Shown here: positions 18,012 to 27,588 of the stretch, one piece after another
Layout: each line of letters begins with the position of its first letter
Position numbering within the stretch: position 1 is the first letter of the stretch
Assembly: GCA_038246785.1 (NCBI GenBank)
Contig: JBBRVP010000006.1
Span: 1 to 64,000 of the forward strand
Source: JBBRVP01 sp038246785
GTDB lineage: Bacteria; Actinomycetota; Actinomycetes; Jiangellales; Jiangellaceae
Reading direction: 5' to 3'
DNA length: 64,000 nucleotides
Position numbers and translations under genes: made by a program
Notes under the pieces: generated by a model
The model's input: only the letters and a program-made list of their open reading frames with translations
What the model was told of the DNA's origin: nothing
The model's database searches: none

Positions 18012-18655
18012 GCGTGCTCGAGACCACGGCGCCGGGCATGGCCGCGCGGGCCGCCCGGATGGCGCGGCCCTTGCTGTCCCTGGTCCCGCGCGCCGCGTCA
18101 CGGGCACCGCGGATGCCCTTCGTCCTGCTCGTCGTGCTGGTCCTCGGCGGTGGCCTGGTGGGTCTGTTGCTCGTCAACACCTCGTTGCAGCAGGGTGCCT
18201 TCACCGTCCACGAGCTCGAGCGGCGCAGCGCCGTGCTCAGCGACCAGCGGCAGCGGCTCTCCGAGGCCCTGGCGACGCTCGAGGCGCCCGCGACGCTGGC
18301 TGGCCGGGCGCGGGCGCTGGGCATGGTGCCGATGACCGGCCCGGTGTTCCTGCGCCTCCGCGACGGCAAGGTCCTCGGCTCCCCGGCCCCGGCACAGCCG
18401 CTCGCGGCGGACAGCCCCATGCGCGGCGTGGTCCCGCTGCGCGACTCGGCGACCGTGACGACTGCGCAGCCCGCTCCCGCAGCGGCTGCGGCGAAGCACG
18501 ATCCTCGGCGCCCGCACCGCACGGCATCCGCGCGCACACCACCGAAGGTCACCAAGCACCGCAAGCCGCACCGGAAACGGCCGATGGCCGCCTCCTCGAC
18601 GAGCCGCCCGTCGACGACTGCCACGTCGCCGGGCACGGGAGGGCGGCGCCGGTGA
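18008..18655 (+). CDS. ftsL: FtsL-like division protein
   Basis: A 215-residue bitopic protein: basic Ala-rich N-terminus, one membrane helix at about 38-60 (FVLLVVLVLGGGLVGLLLVN), then a heptad-like segment (FTVHELERRSAVLSDQRQRL) that would pair with the FtsB/DivIC-type partner, LAGRARALGMVPM, and a long Pro/Ala/Lys-rich tail of about 80 residues. FtsL links FtsQ and FtsB to FtsW/FtsI in the septal complex. The call uses topology and the invariant position between rsmH and ftsI, since FtsL sequence is poorly conserved. GTG 18008 overlaps rsmH by four bases. Confidence 0.85.
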   Translation: MSVLETTAPGMAARAARMARPLLSLVPRAASRAPRMPFVLLVVLVLGGGLVGLLLVNTSLQQGAFTVHELERRSAVLSDQRQRLSEALATLEAPATLAGRARALGMVPMTGPVFLRLRDGKVLGSPAPAQPLAADSPMRGVVPLRDSATVTTAQPAPAAAAAKHDPRRPHRTASARTPPKVTKHRKPHRKRPMAASSTSRPSTTATSPGTGGRRR

Positions 18656-20703
18656 ACGGGGGTGGGGGACGTCCACACCGGGACGAGCCGCGGCGCCGGA
18701 CGCGCCCCGAGGGGACCGAGCGCCATCGCGGCGCCGCCACCGGGCGCGCCGCCGGCCGGGCCGCCGGTGGTGCCACCGGACGGGACCCCGGCGGGGCCGC
18801 CCGGGCGCGACGCCAGGCCGGCGGACGAGCCGCGGTCCCCACCGGCCGCACCACGCGGGGACGACCGGCGGCGCCGGCTGCCCGCGTGCAGGCGGCGCGA
18901 CGCCCGCCGCGGCGCGCCCCGCGCCCGCAGCCGGCGCGAGACTCTCGGCCGCGCCGCTCGAGCCGCCCGCGCCGGCCACGGCGGCTGCTCCGGCTCGGCG
19001 ACCCGACCCGCCGCCTGCAGGTGGTTCTCGTGGCCGCGGCCGTAGTCCTCTCGCTGTTCGGTGGGCGGGTCCTCCAGCTGCAGGCGGTCGACGCGTCGGC
19101 GTACGCCCTCGCCGCGACTCGCGAGCTCACCACCTCGGTGATCATCCCCGCCTCCCGCGGGCCGATCCTCGACCGGACCGGCGTACCGCTGGCCACCACG
19201 GTGGAGGCGGTGAACGTGACCGTCGACCAGACGCTAATCGGCGACCGGCTCGCGGTGGCCCGTGAGCTCGCGCCGCTGCTCGGCATGACGCTGCGCGACG
19301 TGCGCACGCGGATCACCGGCCAGCGCCGGTTCGCGTACGTGAAGAAGAACGTGTCCCCCGACATGTGGCACCGGGTCAAGGCGGCCAACCTCGTCGGTGT
19401 CTTCAGCGAGCCCGCCCCGCGACGCACCTACCCGGCCGGTGACGTGGCCGGCAACGTTGTCGGCTTCGTTGGCAGCGACGGCACCGCCCTAGCCGGTGCC
19501 GAGCGCGCCTTCGACCCGGTGCTGGCCGGTAAACCCGGTCACGCGACGTACGAGCTCGGCGCCGGCTCCCGGCAGATTCCGATCGGCGGCGAATCCGACG
19601 TCCCTCCCACGGCTGGCCGCGGTGTGCGGCTGACCCTCGACCGCGACATCCAGTGGTACGCGCAGCAGGTGCTGGCGGCCAAGGTGAAGGAGGCTGGTGC
19701 GCGCTCCGGCAGCCTGGTCGTGCTCGACGTCAGGTCCGGTGACGTGCTCGCCCTCGCCACGGCACCGACAGTCGACCCGGGTCGCCCGGGGAGGACGAGG
19801 GGAGCCGATCGCGGCAACCGTCCGGTGGAGGAGGCCTACGAGCCCGGCTCGGTGGAGAAGCCGCTGACCGCGGCCGCCCTCTTCGACTCGCGCTCGGTGA
19901 CGAACTCTTCCGTGTTCACGGTGCCCGACTCCCTGCACCGCGGCGGGCACGTGATCCGCGACCACGACCCGCACCCGACCAAGCAGCTGACCTTCGATGG
20001 GATCATCGCCGAGTCGAGCAACGTGGGCACGATCCTTGCCTCCGAGCGCATGGACAAGGACCTCCTGCGCCGCTACCTGGCGAAGTTCGGCCTCGGGTCG
20101 AAGCCCGGGCTCGGACTGCCGGCCGAGACCGCCGGCGACCTCCCCGCCTCGTTCACCGACCTCTCCCGCGACACGATCGCGTTCGGGCAGGGCGTGTCGG
20201 TGAGCATCGTGCAGATGGCCGATGCCTACCAGGCGATCGCCAACGGCGGCCTACGCCTGCCCGCCCGGCTCGTGGCCGGCTACGTCGGCTCCGACGGCAC
20301 CGTGGAGCCGACGCCGCGGCCCGAACCGGTGCGAGTGGTGAGCGCGCGGGCAGCGGCACAGACCCGGCGGGCCATGGAGGCGGTCATGCAGAAGGGCGGC
20401 GGGACCGGCGCCAAGATCGAGATCCCGGGCTACCGGTTGGCCGGCAAGACAGGCACCGCCCAGCAGGTCTCATCGTCGTGCGGTTGCTACCGCGACTTCA
20501 CCGCGTCGTTCATGGGCTTCGCCCCCGCGGACGCGCCACGCCTGGCCATCGCCGTGTCCCTGCAGCGTCCGGTCAACGGTCACTACGGGGGGGTCCTGGC
20601 CGGGCCGGTGTGGCGCGACGTCATGAGCTTCGCGCTGCAGCGGATGCATGTGCCGCCCACGGGGCGCAAGGCCCCGACCGTGCCGCTGTTCCCCGCTGGG
20701 TAG
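18652..20703 (+). CDS. ftsI: FtsI / PBP3, septal peptidoglycan transpeptidase
   Basis: A 683-residue class B penicillin-binding protein. An unusually long cytoplasmic head (about 120 residues of Arg/Pro/Ala, such as RRPPRRAPRPQPARDSRPRR) precedes the membrane helix at about 123-142. Then come the pedestal domain (SRGPILDRTGVPLA) and the transpeptidase domain with the nucleophile motif S400-V-E-K (YEPGSVEKPLT), SSN (ESSNVGT) and K599-T-G (LAGKTGTAQQ). It crosslinks new septal wall with FtsW. GTG 18652 overlaps ftsL by four bases. A pair of Cys (SSSCGCYRD) follows the KTG motif. Confidence 0.95.
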   Translation: MNGGGGRPHRDEPRRRTRPEGTERHRGAATGRAAGRAAGGATGRDPGGAARARRQAGGRAAVPTGRTTRGRPAAPAARVQAARRPPRRAPRPQPARDSRPRRSSRPRRPRRLLRLGDPTRRLQVVLVAAAVVLSLFGGRVLQLQAVDASAYALAATRELTTSVIIPASRGPILDRTGVPLATTVEAVNVTVDQTLIGDRLAVARELAPLLGMTLRDVRTRITGQRRFAYVKKNVSPDMWHRVKAANLVGVFSEPAPRRTYPAGDVAGNVVGFVGSDGTALAGAERAFDPVLAGKPGHATYELGAGSRQIPIGGESDVPPTAGRGVRLTLDRDIQWYAQQVLAAKVKEAGARSGSLVVLDVRSGDVLALATAPTVDPGRPGRTRGADRGNRPVEEAYEPGSVEKPLTAAALFDSRSVTNSSVFTVPDSLHRGGHVIRDHDPHPTKQLTFDGIIAESSNVGTILASERMDKDLLRRYLAKFGLGSKPGLGLPAETAGDLPASFTDLSRDTIAFGQGVSVSIVQMADAYQAIANGGLRLPARLVAGYVGSDGTVEPTPRPEPVRVVSARAAAQTRRAMEAVMQKGGGTGAKIEIPGYRLAGKTGTAQQVSSSCGCYRDFTASFMGFAPADAPRLAIAVSLQRPVNGHYGGVLAGPVWRDVMSFALQRMHVPPTGRKAPTVPLFPAG

Positions 20704-20706
20704 CCT
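20701..20706 (+). promoter_or_regulatory. Candidate leaderless promoter box of murE
   Basis: TAGCCT overlaps the ftsI stop (TAG) and ends seven bases before the murE GTG at 20714. The spacing suits a -10 box for a transcript that begins at the start codon. Confidence 0.45.
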
Positions 20707-20713
20707 GCCCACC

Positions 20714-22315
20714 GTGTCCGAGCGAGCTGGGCCGCGGCCCCGGCGGCCGGTGCAGCGCACCCTCGCCGAGGTGGCGGCCCGGCTCGACACCACCGTCTGC
20801 CCGGCAAGGACGCCGGGCACCACCGGGCGCGGGTCAACGGTCACCGGCGTCACGCTCGACTCCCGCGCAGTGTGTCCGGGGGACCTCTACGCCGCGTTGC
20901 CCGGTGCCCGCACCCACGGAGCGCGGTTCGCCCGCGAGGCCGCCGCCGGCGGTGCCGTCGCCGTCCTGACCGACCCGGAGGGAGCCGCGGAGGCTGCGGA
21001 GGCCGCGCTTCCCATGCTCGTCGTCGAGCGCCCACGGACCCGCCTCGGCGCTCTGGCGGCCTGGATCTACGGCACCCCCGCCGACGACCTCCTCCTCGTC
21101 GGCGTGACCGGCACCAACGGCAAGACCACCACCGTGCATCTCCTCGAGAGCGTGCTGCGCGCGGCCGGGCACCGGACGGGGCTGGTAGGCACCGTCGAGA
21201 CGAGGGTGCTCGACCGGGTGCTGCCGAGCGTGCGGACCACACCGGAGGCCACGGACCTCCAAGCGCTGCTCGCGCTCATGCGAGAGGAGGGGGTCAGCGC
21301 CGCGGTGATGGAGGTGTCCAGCCACGCGCTGGTCCTGGGCCGGGTGGACGGGGTGGTGTACGACGTGGCGGCCTTCACGAACCTCTCGCAGGATCACCTG
21401 GACTTCCATCCCGACATGGAGTCCTACTTCGCGGCGAAGGCGTCGCTGTTCACCCCGCAGCGGTGCCGGCGCGCCGTCGTCTGCGTCGACGACGCCTGGG
21501 GACGCCGCCTCGCGGCCGGGGCGCCGGTGCCGGTGACCACGGTCGCGGCCGGCTCCGCCGCTGGCGCGGACTCCGACCGGAGCGTCGCCGACTGGAGCGT
21601 GCGCGACGTGACGATCCGCGGCGATGGCGGCAGCGACTTCGTGCTGAGCTCGCGCGCGGGCATTGCTTTGGACGCCACGTCGCGATTGCCCGGCCCGTTC
21701 AACGTCGCCAACGCGGCACTTGCGGCCGTCGTGGGGCTGCTGGCCGGCGCGACCCTCGACCAGGTCCGGTCTGGACTGTCCGCGGCGGCCGGAGTGCCGG
21801 GCCGGATGGAGGTCGTCGCCGGCCGCGGCGGCGGCAGGCCGCTCGCCGTCGTCGACTACGCGCACACGCCCGATGCGGTCGCCACTGCCACCGAGGCCTT
21901 GCGCCGCACCGTGCCCGGGCGACTGGTCGTTGTGCTGGGCGCGGGCGGCGAGCGCGACCCGCACAAGCGACCGGCGATGGGAGCGGCCGCCGCACAGGTC
22001 GCCGACCTGGTCGTCGTCACCGACGACAACCCGCGCTCGGAGGACCCGGCCGCCATCAGGGCGGCCGTGCTCGCTGGAGCGCGCCGGACCGCCGCCGCCA
22101 GCGGCGCCGAGGTCGTAGAGGTCGCCGACCGGCGGGCCGCGCTCGAGCGGGCCGCGCGAGGACTCGGGGCTGCCGACGGGGTCCTCGTCACCGGCAAGGG
22201 CCACGAGCAGGGCCAGGAAGTCGCCGGCGAGCTGCAGCCGTTCGACGACCGGGTGGCTCTCCGGGAGGCACTGCTGGCCGCGTCGGGGGCCGCGCCGGAA
22301 CGAGCCGCGCGTTGA
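20714..22315 (+). CDS. murE: MurE, UDP-MurNAc-L-Ala-D-Glu:diaminopimelate ligase
   Basis: A 533-residue Mur ligase. GVTGTNGKTTTVHLLE (Lys137) is the ATP loop, VMEVSSHALVLGRVDG and FTNLSQDHLDFHPDMESYFAAKA (split) are central-domain motifs, and DNPRSEDPAAI (438-448) is the amino-acid selection loop; DNPR indicates a diaminopimelate-type third residue rather than lysine. It adds diaminopimelate to UDP-MurNAc-dipeptide in the cytoplasm. GTG 20714 is preferred to an upstream reading that overlaps ftsI. MurF follows with a TTGA overlap. Confidence 0.96.
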   Translation: MSERAGPRPRRPVQRTLAEVAARLDTTVCPARTPGTTGRGSTVTGVTLDSRAVCPGDLYAALPGARTHGARFAREAAAGGAVAVLTDPEGAAEAAEAALPMLVVERPRTRLGALAAWIYGTPADDLLLVGVTGTNGKTTTVHLLESVLRAAGHRTGLVGTVETRVLDRVLPSVRTTPEATDLQALLALMREEGVSAAVMEVSSHALVLGRVDGVVYDVAAFTNLSQDHLDFHPDMESYFAAKASLFTPQRCRRAVVCVDDAWGRRLAAGAPVPVTTVAAGSAAGADSDRSVADWSVRDVTIRGDGGSDFVLSSRAGIALDATSRLPGPFNVANAALAAVVGLLAGATLDQVRSGLSAAAGVPGRMEVVAGRGGGRPLAVVDYAHTPDAVATATEALRRTVPGRLVVVLGAGGERDPHKRPAMGAAAAQVADLVVVTDDNPRSEDPAAIRAAVLAGARRTAAASGAEVVEVADRRAALERAARGLGAADGVLVTGKGHEQGQEVAGELQPFDDRVALREALLAASGAAPERAAR

Positions 22316-23751
22316 TCTCGCTGACACTCGCCGAGGTGGCGGCGGCTACCGGCGGCCGGCTCGCCGACGCCGACCCGGCCTCGACAGTGGACGGGCCCGT
22401 CGTCGTCGACTCCCGCACCGCCGAGCCGGGCGGGCTGTTCGTGGCGGTGCGCGGCGAGCGCGTGGACGGTCACGACTACGCCGGCGCCGCCGTCGCTGCC
22501 GGGGCCACCGCCGTGCTGGCCACCCGGGCGGTGGGGGTCCCGGCAGTCGTCGTCGACGACAGCGTCGCCGCGCTCGGCCGGCTCGCCCGGGCTGCACTGC
22601 ACCGGCTGCCGGCCGCGCGCGTGGTCGCCGTCACCGGGTCGCAGGGCAAGACGGGCACCAAGGACCTGTTGGCCGCAGTGCTGACGGCCGCTGCTCCGAC
22701 CGTCGCGACCGCGGGCTCGTTCAACAACGAGATCGGGCTGCCGCTGACCGTCCTGGCGGCCGACCCGACGACGCGCCACCTCGTGCTGGAGATGGGTGCC
22801 CGGGGCAGCGGGCACATCGCCTACCTGTGCACCCTTGCCCGGCCGACGGTTGGGGTACTGCTCAACGTGGGGGTCGCCCACCTCGGCGAGTTCGGCACCC
22901 GAGAGGCCATCGCGGTCGCCAAGGGCGAGCTCGTCGAGGCACTGCCGGCTACCGGCACCGCCGTGCTCAACGCCGACGACGCCCTCGTCATGGGGACGGC
23001 CCGGCGTACCTCGGCCCGGGTGCTGACCTTCGGTGCCGGGCCGGGTGCGGACGTCCGTAGCGGCGACGTACGCCTCGACGCGCAGGCCCGGCCGACGTTC
23101 CGCCTCGACACCCCGCAGGGCGCGGCGACGGTGGCTCTCGCCCTGCACGGCGAGCACCAGGTGTCCAACGCCGCGGCGGCCGCGGCAGCCTCCCTGGCCA
23201 GCGGCGTGCCGCTCGACACGGTGGCCGCCGCCCTCGAGGGGGCCCGGCCGCGCTCGCGGTGGCGGATGGAGGTGAGCGAACGGCCGGACGGGGTGACCGT
23301 CGTCAACGACGCCTACAACGCCAACCCCGACAGCGTCCGCGCCGCGCTCAAGGCGCTGGTCGCGATGGCCGGGTCACCAGGAACAGCGCCGCGGCGGAGC
23401 TGGGCGGTGCTCGGTGAGATGCGCGAGCTCGGCGCGGCGTCCGCGCAGGAGCACGACGCCATCGGCAGACTGGCCGTGCGGCTCGACGTCGACCGGCTCG
23501 TCGTCGTGGGCGAGGCGGCGCGTCCCATGCACCTCGGTGCCGCCCACGAGGGGTCCTGGGGAGAGGAGTCCCAGCACGTGCCCGACGCGGGGGCGGCACT
23601 GTCTGTGTTGCGCGCCGAGCTGCGGCCCGGGGACGTCGTGCTCGTCAAGGCCTCCCGGGCCGCGGGCCTGGAGGCGGTGGCCGCTGGGCTCCTCGATGGT
23701 GGCGTCCAGGACGACGTACCGGCCGGTGGCGCCGTGGAGCCGCGCCCGTGA
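22312..23751 (+). CDS. murF: MurF, UDP-MurNAc-tripeptide:D-Ala-D-Ala ligase
   Basis: A 479-residue Mur ligase starting at a TTG (22312) that overlaps the murE stop by four bases; no other start fits the N-terminal similarity LISLTLAEVAAATGG. ATP loop VAVTGSQGKTGTKDLLAAVL at about 104-123, FNNEIGLPLTVL, the central segment LEMGARGSGHIAYL, and the C-terminal VVNDAYNANPDSVRAALKAL and SWAVLGEMRELG. It adds D-Ala-D-Ala to complete the pentapeptide precursor. The overlap with mraY is also four bases. Confidence 0.96.
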   Translation: MISLTLAEVAAATGGRLADADPASTVDGPVVVDSRTAEPGGLFVAVRGERVDGHDYAGAAVAAGATAVLATRAVGVPAVVVDDSVAALGRLARAALHRLPAARVVAVTGSQGKTGTKDLLAAVLTAAAPTVATAGSFNNEIGLPLTVLAADPTTRHLVLEMGARGSGHIAYLCTLARPTVGVLLNVGVAHLGEFGTREAIAVAKGELVEALPATGTAVLNADDALVMGTARRTSARVLTFGAGPGADVRSGDVRLDAQARPTFRLDTPQGAATVALALHGEHQVSNAAAAAAASLASGVPLDTVAAALEGARPRSRWRMEVSERPDGVTVVNDAYNANPDSVRAALKALVAMAGSPGTAPRRSWAVLGEMRELGAASAQEHDAIGRLAVRLDVDRLVVVGEAARPMHLGAAHEGSWGEESQHVPDAGAALSVLRAELRPGDVVLVKASRAAGLEAVAAGLLDGGVQDDVPAGGAVEPRP

Positions 23752-24815
23752 TCCTCATCCTGCTGGCGGCGACCATGGGTCTGATCGGGACGCTGCTCGG
23801 CACGTCTGCGGCGATCAGGGTGCTGGTCGGGCGGGGCTACGGCCAGCTCATCCGTGACGACGGTCCCACCTCGCACCACGTCAAGCGCGGGACGCCGACC
23901 ATGGGCGGGGCCGTCATCGTGCTCGCCGCCGTCGGTGCGTACGCGCTCGCGCACCTGCTGATGCGCCGGCCCCCCACGATGAGCGGGCTGCTCGTGCTGT
24001 TCCTCATGCTGGGGCTGGGCGTCGTCGGCTTCCTCGACGACTGGATCAAGATATCCAAGCAGCGCAGCCTCGGCCTGAGCAGCGGCGCCAAGCTGGGCGG
24101 CCAGGCCGCGGTCGCCCTCGCCTTCGGCGTGCTGGCCCTGCAGTTCCCCGACGAGCGCGGCGAGACGCCCGCCGCGCTGGAGATCTCGTTCATCCGCGAG
24201 ACCGCGATCAGCCTGCTGCCGGTGCTGTTCATCGTGTGGGCGTACGTCATGATCGCCGCGGCGTCCAACGCGGTGAACCTCACCGATGGGCTCGACGGGC
24301 TGGCCGCCGGTGCGTCCACCATGGTTTTCGCGGCGTACGTCCTCATCGGCGTCTGGCAGTTCAACCAGAGCTGCGCCTCGCTGGACGGTGTCGGACCCAA
24401 GTGCTACGACGTCCGCGATCCCTTGGACCTCGCGGTCGTGGCGGCGGCGGTCATGGGGGCCTGCTTCGGCTTCCTGTGGTGGAACGCCGCCCCCGCCAAG
24501 ATCTTCATGGGTGACACGGGGTCTCTGGCGCTCGGGGGAGCGCTGGCCGGGCTGGCGATCGTCTCACGGACCGAGCTGCTGCTCCTCCTGCTGGCCGGCC
24601 TGTTCGTCCTCATCACCGTGTCGGTGATCCTGCAGGTCGGCTGGTTCAAGGTGTCCGGCGGCCACCGGCTGTTCAGGATGGCTCCGCTGCAGCACCACTT
24701 CGAGCTCAAGGGCTGGGCCGAGGTGACGATCGTGATCCGGTTCTGGATCATCTGCGGGCTCTTCGTCGCCCTGGGGCTCGGCGTCTTCTACGCCGAGTGG
24801 GTGGTCGGCGCGTGA
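23748..24815 (+). CDS. mraY: MraY, phospho-MurNAc-pentapeptide translocase
   Basis: A 355-residue polytopic membrane enzyme with about ten helices. Family motifs are all present: SHHVKRGTPTMGGAVI, FLDDWIKISKQRSLGLSSGAK (split; catalytic Asp pair), NAVNLTDGLDGLAAG, and FMGDTGSLALGGALAG, with HHFELKGWAE near the C-terminus. It transfers phospho-MurNAc-pentapeptide to undecaprenyl phosphate, making lipid I. GTG start at a four-base overlap with murF. Confidence 0.97.
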   Translation: MILILLAATMGLIGTLLGTSAAIRVLVGRGYGQLIRDDGPTSHHVKRGTPTMGGAVIVLAAVGAYALAHLLMRRPPTMSGLLVLFLMLGLGVVGFLDDWIKISKQRSLGLSSGAKLGGQAAVALAFGVLALQFPDERGETPAALEISFIRETAISLLPVLFIVWAYVMIAAASNAVNLTDGLDGLAAGASTMVFAAYVLIGVWQFNQSCASLDGVGPKCYDVRDPLDLAVVAAAVMGACFGFLWWNAAPAKIFMGDTGSLALGGALAGLAIVSRTELLLLLLAGLFVLITVSVILQVGWFKVSGGHRLFRMAPLQHHFELKGWAEVTIVIRFWIICGLFVALGLGVFYAEWVVGA

Positions 24816-26338
24816 CTCGTTCGGCCTGGCTACGAGGGCCCGGCGCGGAGCCCGGCGCGGAGGCTGCCGGCCAGGCCGCCGGTCGGGCCGCCGGCCGGGT
24901 TGGCTGGCCTGGGGTGCGGGTGTGCGTGGCGGGCATCGGCGTATCCGGCTTCGCGGCGGCCGATGCGCTGCTGCGACTCGGTGCGACGGTCACGGTGCTC
25001 GACGCACGGTCCGGGGACCTCGAGCGCGAACGGGCCACCGTGCTCGAGATCCTCGGCGCCGAGGTGCGGCTGGGCGCCGACCCGGCCGACGGGCTGCCCG
25101 CCGGCACCGACCTGCTCGTGATCTCACCGGGCTGGCGTCCCGACGGACCGTTGCCGGCGGCTGCGGTTGCCGCGGACGTCCCGGTCTGGGGGGAGGTGGA
25201 GCTCGCCTGGCGGCTGCGCGACCCCCAGGGCGCGGCACCCTGGCTCGCGGTCACCGGCACCAACGGCAAGACGACCACGGTCGGCATGCTCGCGGCGATG
25301 CTGGGCGCCGCCGGCCTGCGCGCCGCGGCGGCCGGAAACGTCGGCACGGCGCTGGTCGAGGCGGTGACGCACCCGGATCCCTACGACGTCATGGCCGTCG
25401 AGCTGTCGAGCTTCCAGCTGCACTGGACGCGCAGCACGGCGTTCCGGTCCGCGGCGGTGCTCAATGTCGCGCCGGACCACCTCGACTGGCACGGCTCGCT
25501 GGCCGCGTACGCCGCAGCCAAGGCGCGGATCTACGCCGGCTGCGAAACGGCCGCCGTCTACAACGTCGCCGACCCGGTGACCGAGCGGCTCGTCCGCGAG
25601 GCCGACGTGGCCGAGGGCTGCCGAGCCGTCGGGTTCACCCTCGGCGTCCCCGCGGCCGGGATGGTCGGCGTGGTCGACGGGGTCCTCGCCGACCGGGCCT
25701 TCGTCGTCGGCCGGTCCGCGGAGGCGGCCGAGCTCGGCACGCTCGATGACGTACGTCCGGCCGGCGCGCACAACGTCGCCAACGCGCTGGCGGCCGCCGC
25801 GCTGGCCCGCTCGGTCGGCGTCCCGGCGCTGGCGGTGCGCAACGGCCTGCGGGCGTTCACCCCCGATCCGCACCGTGTGATGCCGGTGGGGACGGTGCGT
25901 GGTGTGCGCTGGGTCGACGACTCCAAGGCCACGAACCCGCACGCCGCACAGGCGTCCCTGCTCGCCCACGACGACGTCGTCTGGGTCGCCGGCGGGCTGG
26001 CCAAGGGGGCTGCCTTCGACGACCTGGTCCGCTCGGTCCGCGACCGCGTACGGGCGGTCGTCCTGATCGGCCGCGACCGCGCCCTGCTCGCCGAGGCGCT
26101 GGCGCGACACGCGCCCGAGGTCCCCGTCGTCGCGGTCGACGCACCCGACACTGAGCGGATGCCGGCGGGTGTGCTGATGGACCGCGTCGTGTGGGAGGCG
26201 TCCCGGCTGGCCCGTCCCGGCTCCACGGTGCTGCTCGCTCCCGCGTGCGCGTCCATGGACCAGTTTGCGAACTACGTGGTCCGCGGCGAGGCCTTCGCCG
26301 AGGCGGTCAGCCGCCTGGCCGGCAGGAGCGGGCAGTGA
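24812..26338 (+). CDS. murD: MurD, UDP-MurNAc-L-Ala:D-Glu ligase
   Basis: A 508-residue Mur ligase. After a Gly/Ala-rich lead of about 25 residues, RVCVAGIGVSGFAAADALLR is the N-terminal Rossmann motif, WLAVTGTNGKTTTVGMLAAM the ATP loop, ELSSFQLHWT and LNVAPDHLDWHGSLAAYAAAKA (split) central motifs, and VDDSKATNPHAAQASL plus LLAPACASMDQF C-terminal motifs. It adds D-glutamate to UDP-MurNAc-L-Ala. GTG 24812, at the overlap with mraY, is preferred to 24797. Confidence 0.96.
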   Translation: MTRSAWLRGPGAEPGAEAAGQAAGRAAGRVGWPGVRVCVAGIGVSGFAAADALLRLGATVTVLDARSGDLERERATVLEILGAEVRLGADPADGLPAGTDLLVISPGWRPDGPLPAAAVAADVPVWGEVELAWRLRDPQGAAPWLAVTGTNGKTTTVGMLAAMLGAAGLRAAAAGNVGTALVEAVTHPDPYDVMAVELSSFQLHWTRSTAFRSAAVLNVAPDHLDWHGSLAAYAAAKARIYAGCETAAVYNVADPVTERLVREADVAEGCRAVGFTLGVPAAGMVGVVDGVLADRAFVVGRSAEAAELGTLDDVRPAGAHNVANALAAAALARSVGVPALAVRNGLRAFTPDPHRVMPVGTVRGVRWVDDSKATNPHAAQASLLAHDDVVWVAGGLAKGAAFDDLVRSVRDRVRAVVLIGRDRALLAEALARHAPEVPVVAVDAPDTERMPAGVLMDRVVWEASRLARPGSTVLLAPACASMDQFANYVVRGEAFAEAVSRLAGRSGQ

Positions 26339-27588
26339 CCTCCGCTGCGCCCACGCGGCAGCCGGGGAGGCCCGGGCAGGCGGGCACGCGCGGCTCCGCC
26401 CTCCGCCGGCTGCTGGCCCGCCCGCTGGCCTCCTACTACCTCGTCCTCGGCTCGGCCGGCCTGCTGCTGCTGCTCGGCCTGGTGATGGTGTTCTCCGCCT
26501 CGAGCGTCTACTCGCTCACCCACTACGGCACCACGTACGCCGTCTTCCTCCGCCAGGCCATGTGGGTGGCCGTCGGCATCCCGGTGACGTGGGCCGTCGC
26601 GCGCAGCCGGCCGCGGACGGCGCGCTTCCTCGGGCTGCCGCTGCTGCTGGCCTCGATCGCGCTCATCGTGCTCACCTACGTCCCGCACATCGGCGTCTCG
26701 GTCAACGGCAACCGCAACTGGCTCGACTTCGGCGGTCCGTTCCGACTGCAGCCCTCCGAGCTGGCCAAGCTGGCGCTGGTGCTGTGGGGCGCCGACGTCT
26801 ACACCCGCAAGCAACGTTTGCTCCGCCAGTGGCAGCACCTGCTGGTGCCCTACGTACCCGGCGCGGCCACCGTCATCGCGCTCGTCATCGGGCAGGGCGA
26901 CCTTGGCACCGCCCTCGTGCTCATGGGCATCGTGCTCACGACGCTGTGGGTCGTGGGGGCGCCCCTGCGGCTGTTCGCCGTCGGCTTCCTTGCCGTGGCC
27001 GCGGCGACCACTGCCCTCGTGCTGTCCAGCTCAGACCGGATCGGCCGCTTCCTCGCCTTCGTCAACCCCTTCGACCCGTCGGTCTACCACGCTGCCGGGT
27101 GGCAGACCGCGCACGGCATCTATGCCTTCGCGACCGGTGGGTGGTGGGGGGCCGGTCTCGGCGCCAGCCGGCAGAAGTGGGGCAACCTGCCCGAGGCGCA
27201 CACCGACTTCATCTTCGCCGTCATCGGTGAGGAGCTCGGCCTGGTCGGCTCGCTGGTGGTCGTGCTCTTGTTCCTCGTGCTCGGCTACGCCGGGGTGCGG
27301 ATCGCGTGGCGCACCCGCGACCGCTTCGTCCAGCTGGCGGCGGCGGGGCTCACCGGATGGCTGCTCGTCCAGGCGGTGGTCAACATCGCGGCCGTGCTCG
27401 GGCTCGGCCCGGTCGTCGGTATCCCGCTTCCGCTGGTGTCCTACGGCGGATCGGCGCTGCTGCCGATGATGGTGGCGATCGGCCTGCTGCTGAGCTTCGC
27501 CAGGGAAGAGCCGGGAGCCCGAGCCGCACTGGCCGCCCGTCCGCGGTGGTGGCTGCGGGTTCCGGAGCGTCCGCGGGTCGGCCGCTAG
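26335..27588 (+). CDS. ftsW: FtsW, septal peptidoglycan glycosyltransferase (SEDS)
   Basis: A 417-residue SEDS protein with about ten membrane helices. LLLLGLVMVFSASSVYSL starts the fold; GNRNWLDFGGPFRLQPSELAKLALVLW (split), IGQGDLGTALVL, GGWWGAGLGASRQKWGNLPE and AHTDFIFAVIGEELGL are hallmark loops, the last including the conserved 'P-E-A-H-T-D' Asp needed for polymerisation. It polymerises lipid II at the septum with FtsI. A basic, disordered N-terminus of about 30 residues precedes the first helix. GTG start overlaps murD by four bases. Confidence 0.96.
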   Translation: MTSAAPTRQPGRPGQAGTRGSALRRLLARPLASYYLVLGSAGLLLLLGLVMVFSASSVYSLTHYGTTYAVFLRQAMWVAVGIPVTWAVARSRPRTARFLGLPLLLASIALIVLTYVPHIGVSVNGNRNWLDFGGPFRLQPSELAKLALVLWGADVYTRKQRLLRQWQHLLVPYVPGAATVIALVIGQGDLGTALVLMGIVLTTLWVVGAPLRLFAVGFLAVAAATTALVLSSSDRIGRFLAFVNPFDPSVYHAAGWQTAHGIYAFATGGWWGAGLGASRQKWGNLPEAHTDFIFAVIGEELGLVGSLVVVLLFLVLGYAGVRIAWRTRDRFVQLAAAGLTGWLLVQAVVNIAAVLGLGPVVGIPLPLVSYGGSALLPMMVAIGLLLSFAREEPGARAALAARPRWWLRVPERPRVGR

